Source of the DNA: Casuarius casuarius
Taxonomy: Eukaryota > Chordata > Aves > Casuariiformes > Casuariidae
Length of the DNA stretch: 64,000 nt
Reading direction: 5' to 3'
Assembly: GCA_003342895.1 (NCBI GenBank)
Contig: PTFA01000337.1
Span: 434,001-498,000 of the forward strand
In this document: positions 25,976-37,000 of the stretch, in pieces
Numbering within the stretch: the first letter of the stretch is position 1
How the letters are laid out: every line of letters starts with the position of its first letter
Program-made: the position numbers and the translations under genes
The notes under the pieces: model-generated
Told to the model about the DNA's origin: nothing
The model's input: only the letters and a program-made list of their open reading frames with translations
Databases searched by the model: none

Positions 25976-26040
25976 ATCAGTCCTGTAGTCTAGTGGTCAG
26001 GACAAACGAATTCCTGAATCCCTAGATATGATGAGCTAAA
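25976..26040 (+). mobile_element. tRNA-like SINE head remnant
   Basis: The segment TGTAGTCTAGTGGTCAGGAC resembles the A-box head seen at 20122 and, inverted, at 25108. The B-box is not clear. It is probably another worn copy of the same SINE class. Confidence 0.4.
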
Positions 26041-27078
26041 TCCCGTGGGGTTGGCTAAGTTAGGCAGAAGATACATAATTTAAAGTGATGTGGAACTATA
26101 GAGGACTGAGAAAGGTTTTCTCTGTATTAGCTGTTAGGAAAAGTGAAAATGCGGGTACTTGCACTGGCAGGACATGTAGTCTTTAAGGAAAGATATTTGA
26201 AGTACAATGAACTGAATGGTACAGTTTGGAGTTGTAACAGACTTTATATCTGTGCTTTTTTAGAAGGGGCTAGGAGTCCTGGTGAGAAGGGAGCAAAGTT
26301 TCCATTTACCTGATCTACTGAGCTTGTTTAATGGTGTAATGCAGTTTGGAAGCATTCACACAGCTCAGAAAATCTTACGTTAAGTTACTTAGTATCTTCC
26401 TCCTCCCTTCTTCCCATGTGAACAGTGAATGAATAAACTATATTGGGAGGCAGGCTGCTCGACAGGCACAAGCAGCTTTTGAAGAATCTACTTGAGCAAA
26501 CTGAGACACTGGCACGATCTGATGCCAGCTGAGGCAACATCCTGTCACAAACTACTTAAGCAATTTTTTTTTAGTAACTTCCAAATTTATAGCACAGATG
26601 CTGGCCAACAGCATAGGAGCATGTTCACAACCGCAAGTGCAGCATATGGATAACATTACATGAAGGCCTATACTTCTTTGCCCCAGCTTCCTGAAGTGAT
26701 GACCCAGCTTAAATTCCTCTGAGGGGTGGCCAGGTCGCCTTGCTGTGTTGAACACAGTGTGTAAATGCTAGAGTGGACTTCGCTTCAGGAGCGCCAGGCG
26801 CCTTGTGCTGCCGCCTCCCGCCCCAGGACGGAGGGCTCAGGCCTGGCAGCGCGAGCGCTCGCAGCAAGGGGCGGCCGGGCCGCTGCCGCGTCTGCCCTGC
26901 TCTCCCCGCGGCTCGGCAAGCCGGGGGCAAGGCCGGAGGCGGGGCAGAGCCGACGGGCAGAGCCGAGGCGGCCGGGAAGCACGCGCGGGGCGGCAGCGCC
27001 GGGCCGCGAGGCACCGGCGCGTACCCGAGCGCCGCCGCCCCTCCCCCGCAGCCGTTAGCCCCAACGGCCGGCGGGCGC

Positions 27079-27545
27079 NNNNNNNNNNNNNNNNNNNNNN
27101 NNNNNNNNNNNNNNNNNNNNNNNNNNNNNNNNNNNNNNNNNNNNNNNNNNNNNNNNNNNNNNNNNNNNNNNNNNNNNNNNNNNNNNNNNNNNNNNNNNNN
27201 NNNNNNNNNNNNNNNNNNNNNNNNNNNNNNNNNNNNNNNNNNNNNNNNNNNNNNNNNNNNNNNNNNNNNNNNNNNNNNNNNNNNNNNNNNNNNNNNNNNN
27301 NNNNNNNNNNNNNNNNNNNNNNNNNNNNNNNNNNNNNNNNNNNNNNNNNNNNNNNNNNNNNNNNNNNNNNNNNNNNNNNNNNNNNNNNNNNNNNNNNNNN
27401 NNNNNNNNNNNNNNNNNNNNNNNNNNNNNNNNNNNNNNNNNNNNNNNNNNNNNNNNNNNNNNNNNNNNNNNNNNNNNNNNNNNNNNNNNNNNNNNNNNNN
27501 NNNNNNNNNNNNNNNNNNNNNNNNNNNNNNNNNNNNNNNNNNNNN
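27079..27545. other. Assembly gap (467 N)
   Basis: The N run sits in the middle of the EBAG9 CpG island and probably hides the transcription start and the first, non-coding exon. Confidence 0.99.
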
Positions 27546-27599
27546 GAGCAAGGCCCGCGCGGGCCGGTGTTCCTAGCGGCGGCTGGCCCCGGGGCCCCG

Positions 27600-27760
27600 C
27601 TGGGCGGGGGGGGGAGCGGGGGGGACTCCGAGCTGGGTGGTGTGAGAGGCGGTCGGCGAGTCGGTAGGCAGCGCTGGGGGCTGGGAGGTTTGGCGCCTTG
27701 CTGGGGCCGCGGCGGGGAGGGCGCCCTTGGAGCTGAGGGGGTTTGGGGGGGGGGGTGTCG
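27600..27760 (+). other. G-tract cluster, possible G-quadruplex region
   Basis: G runs of 3 to about 11 bases cluster at 27602-27640 and again at 27711-27756 on the plus strand. This meets the usual four-tract rule for G-quadruplex formation just downstream of the gap. Confidence 0.6.
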
Positions 27761-27849
27761 TGCTGCTTTCCCTGGGTTGGGGGCTCGGTGGGGCTGCGTG
27801 CTGTGCGGCTGCCTGGCCTGAAAACTTTCTGTGCTCATGCTCGTTCAGG

Positions 27850-30800
27850 AACTGCATAAAAACTCACGTGAAACTTGTTTAGGAAACCTTTGCAGACTTA
27901 AGAATCTCTAACAGGTCGTGCAAAACTTGAGTGCTACGGTCTGGTTTCTGTTCTGCGTCCCCAGTGACACTTGGGTTTGTGCTTGTTGTGTAGAATGATG
28001 AAGCACTACTACATGGCCATGAACTCAAGATGCCAGTGCCTCAGTTACACAGCTGATGAAAAATAATATAGCATGCTGCTGTATTCTGCTGTCATTCTGA
28101 ATATTTTAAAAATACTAGTGTGCCCTATAGAGATTTCTTTAAGCCACCCTGCACAGTATGTCTTGCAGTATATCTTGACTGTAAGCACTGAATAGTTGGT
28201 GCTTGTAAAGACAGCAGATGTTGTAGGATGATTTTTATGGTAGTAACAATGAAAGTGTGTTAATTTATTGTCTTTGGCTTTCCATGTAGATACAGATAGC
28301 TTAAGTCCAGGATGACTATTAAAGGCTGGAACAGAGCTGGGGTCTCTTGAACTCAAGTTCTGTGGTCTGAGAACTTCTCCAGTATGGNGAAGTGAGTTAC
28401 ATGAATTAGTGCATTATGTTAAAGACTTCATGCAAGTGTGAACTAAGTTATAGTGTAGTATCATGGAACTGTATGACTTCAGGTATTATATTCTGTATGA
28501 TGACTTTTTCAGAAGGCAGTGGCGTATATAGACAATAGATTATCAAGGAAGAATTACTGTGCCTAGGCAGTGGACATAAATATTCTGGTTTAACTAATGG
28601 TGCTGTGAAAAGCAGAACTTATTCTAATTCAGAGCAGAAAGCTTCAGGAGTTCATGTCATCAAGACTGGAAATATATAGTTTATTGGGGAGGAAGAGGTG
28701 AGATGAGGTGGCATTACCGTAGTGGTTTTATGGCTCTAGGAGTAGAGGTTTTTTTAAGTTTAAACTCCCTATATAGTAAACTGAGTGTTGGGTATCTAGG
28801 GATAATTTAGGAATGGAGAGGCAAATGCCTTCCTCTGTCGATTTTGCTATCTTCTGCAGCTCCTAGTAATCTTGCAATTATTCCTGGATTCAAGCGTTCT
28901 GGATGACTTAACTCACTTCCATAGAAGATACTAACAGTTGTGTCTCCCAGCTACCACATCGCTTCCTGGTTAGGATGCTTACACTGAAAGTGGGAGTGTT
29001 TGTGTTGAAACTATGGTTCCTTTTACTAACATCATCCTAACCACCTACCTATGGTTAGGTAAAGGAGATACCTCCTGTTCTTCCTTTTGTATTCCGCTCT
29101 TCACTGTAACCCGATAGTGCCATGGCTTCAGGATGGCCATGCTGTTGTTAAAGCTGTCCATTTATCAAATTCAATGGTAAAGACATTGACCTGGTAGTTT
29201 TTTCCTCTTCTATGTTGCCAATATTATGTTTTTATAGCAAGTGATTTTTAAAAATAATAATTAAAAGAAATAAATTAACCCAGAATAGGGGAAAAGAATA
29301 TCCTCATTAGGATGCAGAATCATGGTTACTTTTTCTGACGTGCAGGAGATGCTGATTGTGTCTTTCAGTACCTGACTGAATGCTGCTCCTGAATCATTAT
29401 GCTCTCCCCCCTTTTTTAATACAAAATGTCTTTACATCTTGTAATATACATGATTTAGAGGAGTGTTTGTGTACCTGAAAATAAATAGTTTTTCAGCTCT
29501 ATCTACTGATCTTCATAAGATTGTATCTTGCTGTAAACCTACTTTGGTCATCTTCAGGCTGATTTACTTTGTGGTACTAAAGTTGTTACTTTATTTTAGA
29601 ATTTTATTGTTTTTTGAAACATTATTTAAATAGTATTTATTATGTGCAATTTGATAAAAAAGAGGAAGTTCTCTGAGCAACATTTACTCATTGTACAGTA
29701 ACGAGCAGTGAGAATCTTGCTTGTGGCACCTTCGTTCACTCACTGAACTGGACCATGTGCACCACAACTGACTTGCTAGCTAGCATGGATAAAGTCTGAG
29801 TTGCCAGGAGTTCCAGAGCTGCTCATGCTGCAAGCTGAAAGCAATGTCAAAATGTTTCAGTTCAATAGAATTCAGAACTCTCTCTCCCTTTACCGTATTT
29901 CCTCTACTGAGCTGTAAAATGTTTTCAGGGCTAAGTTGCCTTGTTCTTCTGACTTATTTATACTGTGTTTAACATCTTGTTGCTATTGCTCTTTAATCCT
30001 TCCTGTGCTCATCTTCCATGTGAACAAGTGCTGTGAGTTTCTACCAGTTGAAGGCAGTATGAACCACATCTTCCTGACTAAGTTGAAGTCCTGTTAAATT
30101 TGGGTATCTGTTACAAAAGTGTTGCACTGGCTGCCAATATTAAATTAATTAGGATTCATGTCCTGGTTTAAAATAAAATCTGTTGTAATGAAGCATCAAA
30201 ATTCCAGTTGGTAGTAGGCTTGATAAAATGTTATACGTTAGAAGAATTACATCAATCCAAATAGTGAGATGCAAAGCTCTATCCAACTTTACAAATGGGA
30301 AACTGAGGCACAGAATATGATATGCATAAGGATGTATCAGGCTGACAGTTGACAACCGGATTGGATTTTCTTAATTCTAATCCAGTGTTTTACCTTTAAC
30401 CGCATCTATTAAGAAATATTCTAGGTTTCTTCCTGGAGCACTGCTACTCTGTATTCTGTCTCAGTGTAGCCTTGTATCATATAGGTTGCCGATGCAGTTT
30501 TAGCTCCTTTTGAGATGGATCATCAGGGAAAGACTTATGGGAAGAAAAGGGGGAAAGAACCTTGTGGCCCTTCCATTTAGTATAACCGTGTTCAATTTTT
30601 GTTCCTGTTCGTGAGACAAGCTACATGGCTGTGCATCCTTCCTTTCTAGCTGCTGGAGAAAGATTGACAGCTTGAGAGGATTGAACACTGTTTTACCTAG
30701 CAAGTCCAGTGTAATGGTATCAGGTGAATTAAGTTTGCACTAAGCTCAGAAAATATTAAGTTCCTTTAACATTTGCACCCATGCAACTGTTTCAGAAGAT

Positions 30801-33800
30801 AAAATTATTACCCATTGAGAAAATTCATTAGTTAACTTAAAAAAAAAAAAATTACCTTTTATCTTTCTTATTGGGGAGCACTGTCCTTAGAACAGTAATG
30901 CCAGCATTTGATGCACCCTTTTAGATGCTGGCGGGAATGCTTCATTTGTCCTAATCTCAATCCAAGGAGTTGCTTCAAGATTCTTGTTACATAGTTTCTA
31001 GCATATTGCTAAAATTAGTGCATATTTACTGCTTCATATCTTAATTAGCAGTATAAAAGCTAGATATGCTGCTGCAAGCACTTTTTAAAGTGGAATGATT
31101 GCTGATGTTGCTATGGCTAGCTGATAGCTTATTGTTTCCAAAACTCTGATCGTGTATCCTACAATTTCTAGTGTACAAGGCTTGATGTAACAGGGAAGAC
31201 TACAATCACAGTTTAGAGAAGAGGAAGGCAAAACAATCTTTGCTATCTTGAAGGGTTTGGCTTCGCCACACTTAAAGTGAAATGAACTCGTACAAATATG
31301 GTATGGGATTGTGTCTTTCTCAGCATAACTCTGAAATATCCATATCAGACATGGGAAGAGAAGGTGGGGAGGAGTCCTGAGTGTTGTAGGGAAGGGAATG
31401 AAGACAGTTATTGAACCTTGACAAAGAGGTATATGTTGAAAGTGTACTCATTCAATGACCCAGGAAAAAAACATGAATTTTAACTTCTGGTGGCTAACTC
31501 TTGTCAGCAGTGAACTCCAAGGCAGGCCAGACTTTCCGTATGGATTCTGTGTGTTTTTTTTTTTTTTTGTGGAATGTGGTTTTTTTTCTTTTTGTTTAAC
31601 TTTATATTGAGAAGTCAATGCAGTATGCAACTCAACATCAGGAAAAAATTATAGAAGCTGGAGATGAATTGAAAAAAATGTCTTTTATGTATAAATGACA
31701 CACTTTGCTGTTGTTTAGTTTTAGTTCTGCACTTGGCTAATAAGCTTCCCAGTCCTGCAGGTTCNGTGTTGTTTGTACATAATTTTGAAGAAATTTTTTA
31801 GTAATGATTGCTTCCTAAAACAATCTTTTCAATCAGTAGTTCTGTTTTTAATATAGGGTCTGCCTGGACTATCTAGTTTGGCTGCTCACTAGGCTAAACT
31901 GGGAAAATTGCTTCACTCTTTCTGGTGTTGAATATGTTTCTCTCCTGGCTCCCAGCAACAGAAGAGTAAATTCTGATTAAAAAAAGGGTGGGATGAGCCT
32001 CTAAACAGCTCTTCTTTCAGAAAAGATATACCTTTATTCAGATTTCCACAGGTCACCTGCTCTTCATACCTGAAATCCTAGCTAGATGGCTTCTAGCTGT
32101 ATCTTTTTAAAGTAATAATTTCTTTGCCACTTCAGTGTTACTTTGTAATAATCCCTAGCTTTAGAATAGGGAACTGTCCAGCTAATTGCTCTTCACTGTT
32201 TTCCTCACCAATTTCCATGTGTCNGAATCCTTCAGATTCTTGACCGATATATTCTTCTGTTACCTACATCACGTCAAAATTGCATATTCCAGAAGATAAG
32301 GAAATGTGTGAGCACAATACAAAATGATAGTCCTTTCTTTAAAACTAACAGCTAAATGTATTGGATGATGTCTGCTGTTCATACTTCTTTGGGGGAAATT
32401 TGACTGCTTCTTGTTTCACTCTCGATGAAAAACAAATGCCCACTCCTGTATAAAATTCTCTGTTTTGTAGTCTCTTGAGAAATGAGATTAAGGCAAAACT
32501 AGTATTTGAAGTTGAGGTGAAATGTGTCCTATGAGGCCTTTCTCCTGAGCTACAGCTTAGTAGTATTGTCTGTATCCTTGTGGTTACTTACTGACTTAAG
32601 CCTTCTATTTTGCAGTAGAAGGATCTGTTTGCTTAATGGCCTTCCCATTTAATTTTCCATGGCAGAAGTTTCTTGTCTGGGCTGTATATGAAGTAATACT
32701 TAGTGCCATATTACTACAATGTTTAATACTAGTTACATTATCTGGCAAATGCCCACCAACTAATAAAAAGAATCTAAGCTCCATGAAGCTCACAAATCCC
32801 ATTGTGTACCTTTTAATAAAATCCTCAGGGCAGTATTGCAGCAGCCTACCTATTGATCCACCTTCCTGACTCTTCCTAACCTAAAGCCTGGAATATAAAA
32901 AGTGGCTTAAATACCACAGCATATTCGAAATCAAGCTGTCCTTCCATGGAGTACTCATGGCCTGAGGAAAATGCCACAGGGCTGTCGTCTCTTCTCACCA
33001 GGAGGTATGTTAAACTTGCAATGGAAAATGTTGTTACAAGTCTAGCTGTATATAAAAGCTACTTGTGTAGCCTAACTTCTTTTTCTTCCCTCTGAAATAG
33101 TCACCTGTAGGAGAGGTGAAAGGATCCTAGAATTACAGCAGCTTATTCTGACTTAATGTCAGACTTAGTGTACACCTATTTGGGGGGATCTGTTGAAATA
33201 AATGTGGTATGCTGAACATAAATTCTCTACATGATCAAATTGACACTGAAAAATAGCAGCCAGCATAAGTGGCATCAGCCGGAGATCAAGTTTTGCTTGG
33301 TTTGGTTTGGTTTGCTGCCTTGATCCAGTCTGACATGGAAATATTGACCTAGCTAGGGGATTAACTTGTGCTGTAGTGCACACAGGATGAATAGAATCTT
33401 TCTTTCCTGATGATTTTTCAGCAATACTAATCTCTAAAATAAGCAATGTTTGTTCTCATCACATATTTCCTATTAAGGTCACTGGAAACTTTAAACAGCC
33501 AATTTTGGGTTTTGACTTCATGGTGGTTTCATAAAAATGTATAATTGGTATATGCAGGACTTGCAAGTGTGAGCTTCTTACTGGTCATAAGTCTATTCTC
33601 CTTGCAGTTGTTTCAATGCTGTTGTTTGTGTCTAAAATAGATCAGCTGTACAGAGTCACTGCAGCTGATTGCCAGCATTTCCCGTTTAAAAATGTCTTTA
33701 ACTGTGACTTTATCTATGATTTTGTTCTGTTTCTTTAAAATGCATTAGGTGTTTTTGTTATTTACATCAGTGAAATGTCCTGATAAATAGACAGGGTGAC

Positions 33801-33929
33801 TCTCCGTTCCAGGTACCTCTGCTGTTTCCTTGCATGAAATGCTCCTTGCTTGTGAGCAAGTAAGGAAATTGGCTTTGACAACTATGTAAAGATGTAGTAT
33901 GCTCAACATCTAACTTTTTTCTTTTGCAG
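27850..33929 (+). other. EBAG9: EBAG9 intron 1 (presumed)
   Basis: About 6 kb between the CpG island and the first coding exon. No coding exon is recognised. A MIR-like fragment lies at 30260-30395, and an A run at 30839-30851. Reading frames are short and resemble nothing known. Its assignment as intron 1 rests on the non-coding 5' exon usual for EBAG9. Confidence 0.65.
30260..30395 (+). mobile_element. MIR-like SINE fragment
   Basis: It contains the MIR-type segment ACAAATGGGAAACTGAGGCA followed by CAG, then a diverged tail reaching TTCTAATCCAGTGTTTTACC, which matches the order of the MIR 3' half. It is old and truncated. Confidence 0.6.
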
Positions 33930-33944
33930 GAAGGGGTTCTCACC

Positions 33945-34027
33945 ATGGCCATAACACAGTTTCGACTCTTTAAAATCTGTACTTGCCTGGCAGCAGTGTT
34001 TTCTTTCATTAAAAAGCTAATATGCAG
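33945..34027 (+). CDS. EBAG9: EBAG9 coding exon 1 (membrane anchor)
   Basis: The exon begins at 33930 after CTTTTGCAG, with 15 bases of 5'-UTR before the ATG. It encodes the 27-residue hydrophobic anchor with three cysteines, possible palmitoylation sites as in the family. The donor is CAG|GTAAAC. Confidence 0.96.
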
Positions 34028-37000
34028 GTAAACATGTTTTATGTAATTAGGTTACCTTTTTTAACTACAGATTACTTTTCTTTCCTTGTCACTACATGTG
34101 CCCACCTCTTTGTAGTTCTGATTTTACTGCTAATTACCAAGCAATCAAGACAGATAAAACTAAATCAAATTCATTCTTGAATCTGAATATTCCCTTGGAG
34201 TTCAAAAGTCTGTATACTGCTGTTGTAAGTATCAGTGTATTTTGTGGCATACCAGCTTTCATGAGGAATGTTTTATAAACATCTATGACAGGGTTTAAAT
34301 TTGTCTTTTAAAACTGTCCTGTGACAAACCTGAAGAAAAATTGTTCTCCAATTTTTTAAAAAGTATTTGCCAAGTGATGTTTTGTGTTTTTAAAAGGTTC
34401 AGTTAATGGCAGCATCTCCTCTGTCATCAGTCACTAACCCTTAACTATAAATATAACTGATTCTCATCATGCTTTATCAAAAAACAGTTGGCTGAAACTT
34501 AGGTTCTTCTGTCTATTAATGATTTTTTTTCCCAAAACTTTGGAGGACAGTGATTTAGAGGCTAAGAGAACTGCCTTCCTTTTACTTTATTATTTTTTAG
34601 ATGAAGGTATCTTATGACTTACAAGAATATGTAAAAATACTTTTATCTTTTTGAGTTGTGAACTCATGAACATGGCAATGTAGTTTGTAATAGTTTTCAA
34701 AAAAAAGCCCCCAAGAATTATGCCTACATAGTAGTAGCGTTCAGCAATACCTGAGCTAGATCTTCTCAGTACTGTGCTATCATCTGGACTACTGTTTACT
34801 TCTTGTCAACCATACGAAATGTTGTTTTATGTAAACAACAGTCTGGAGAAATGCATTCTGCTTTTATATATGAAGACTACTACTTTCCCACTGAGCTTAA
34901 GGGATGTCCAAAACATGACACAAAATAGCATCTGAACTGTTTCTCTTCTCTTCACCTTTACTTCTTCCAAGAATAAGAGGAAGCTTTCAGCTGANTGATA
35001 AATTCAATGTGGATCTACTTAACTTTTAAAAAGTTACATTTTAATGCTGCATACAACTATATAGATGTAAGCCTTAATTTTGTGACTTGAATTCCAAATG
35101 AAATTAAGAATACTTGCTGCTTAAGTTCTAAAAGAAGTTGGAACACTGAGTTGATTATAACTTCCAAAACACGTAGTCCCTTAATCTCTCAAAGTATTAA
35201 GATAGCTTTTGTAAGCAGACAATTGTTTAGTAGATGTAGTGACAGTATTTTCCTTCCTTATTAAACTTTTGAAAGAACTAAATCATTGAAATAGTTGAGG
35301 GACTGATGGGGAGTAAAAAAGTAGGACAGCTGTTCTTTGAATAATGATTAGTTAAAGGATGAAGATTTAAAATCTCTCACATAAGCAAAGTGGATCAGAC
35401 TGGCTCAGTCCATTAACCATGGATATTTCTCCTGTTTAATATCAGCTTCAAAACAGTTTGATAAATTTTGATTTCTTGTAATGCATCACTGCATCTGAGT
35501 ATGTCTGATAACCAGCAAATGTGGTTAGTATTCAATGGAAATGAGCTAGTACTTATTCAGATTACATTGTTTAAATTAAAAACTAATTTAAACTAGTATC
35601 TGTAAAGATCGTGCTACTAATTAGTAAGGATAAAGAAAACCAAGCGGTCTTGAGAAATTTGGCCTTCTAAGCAAGAATCAATATCTGTCTAATGATAGTT
35701 GAGGTGCAACTGTTCCTATGAGCCTGTTCATCCCTCTGTAGAAAAGAGATGTAGTTTTCCTCAGTGCCCTGTTCTGTGACAGAAGCCGTTTCCTTCCTCC
35801 CTCACACTGTTTTGGCTAGATCCACATTTGTTATATACCACTGATTGGGATCATTATTGTGTCTTCTAGATCAGGTCTCAGATGTAGCTGTAGAAGAGCA
35901 GTGCCACCTCTCCTTTACGAGGGTTTGGGCGAAGGTCAAGACAATTTGATTTCTTTAGTTACTAGGCCTTTGAGAACTTTGTGTATCAGAATTTCCCAAA
36001 TGGTCAAGAACACTGCGTGGTTTCACCCGGGCTCCAGAAAGCTGATCAGAAGCAGAGTCAGGCAAAGAAGTCAAGACTCAAAGTTTTAAATACACTATGC
36101 CTTTCTCTGTGGCGTGTTCTGTGCATTAACAGTGCTAGAGATGCTGTAAAGATCTTTGACAGGATCGAAGTTCTGGGCTTGCAGAACTTCCAGCGAGGCT
36201 TATTTTTCTTACCAGCGAACAAAGATTTCATTTGGAAAAGTCTTGTTGTAAATATCAATTCACAGAAGCTACTTAGCCTGTATGTAGACCAATTTTTTCC
36301 TCAAGATTAGAAAGCCAATGTAAACTGTTCATATATATATGAAAGCATATATAACTGCTGAAGTGGTGCCTTAGAGCAGTATTAGAAAGAAGTATATATA
36401 TTGTGCAAGTTTAAAGGATGATGTTTCTAAGCTTGGATTTCTTTTAGAGATATCAGCTAAAATCTAGTCAGCGTAAGATCCAGAAGTCTCTAATCTGTTC
36501 ATTTTTTTTGTTTTTGTCTGTTAGAGAATCTAACATCAAATATATGTAATTATCTTTCGTGCAAAGGGAAGAGTAAAACAGATCTTACCTGACCGCACAT
36601 GTAAACAGTCCTGGTGGAAAATGTAATTGTTCACCCTTCAATAGTAGATTGCCTTTGCTGTAACGACCCCTGCCCCCCATTAAGTATTTATGATACTTAA
36701 ATTTGGGGTTCTGTGTAATCTTTTTGTATAGGCATCTGCTCAAACATTAAACTTATGCATATGCCATGTAGGATAGAGTTTAGAATTATAAACACACCAA
36801 GATAGTTGGCATAATGGGGCATAACTGTTTCTGAGCTACCTTCATTTTGACTACTTAACACTGTAGAGTTCAGGAGCTTTTTTGTTTTGTTTTTTATTAA
36901 AGCTGCCTCAAGACTGTTAGACGTTTGTAAGTTAGTCTTAAACCTGAAGCATGTAAGGCTCTCCTCTTGGAATTCTTTTTTCGCAAGTAAAGTGTAACTT

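Larger units (their letters stand above)
12260..26700. other. ENY2-EBAG9 intergenic region, no gene recognised
   Basis: About 14.4 kb of mostly AT-rich DNA lies between the ENY2 3' end and the EBAG9 promoter island. No reading frame resembles a known protein, and no convincing exon chain is visible. It holds an interlocked inverted repeat (14007-14119), a GC-rich block (24235-24605), three tRNA-like SINE remnants and minor simple repeats. In human, PKHD1L1 occupies the equivalent interval; I see no trace of it here. Confidence 0.7.
26780..27840 (+). promoter_or_regulatory. EBAG9: EBAG9 CpG-island promoter (partly in gap)
   Basis: A block of about 1 kb rich in CpG with GC boxes (for example GGCGGGGC near 26938) lies 5' of the EBAG9 coding exons, in the position expected for its promoter and non-coding exon 1. 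The centre is an assembly gap (27079-27545), so the transcription start and exon 1 donor cannot be placed. G-rich tracts follow the gap. The long open frames across it, on both strands, reflect base composition and N runs. Confidence 0.75.

Noticed and set aside
26709..27857. Open frames of 94 to 338 codons across the second GC-rich island
   Set aside because: Most of the length is N. The translated ends are Pro/Ala/Gly/Arg low complexity with no known match, and frames overlap on both strands.
35859..36310. Overlapping plus-strand frames of 76 and 109 codons in an EBAG9 intron
   Set aside because: No recognisable domain, no start context, and frames overlap in different phases. Consistent with chance.
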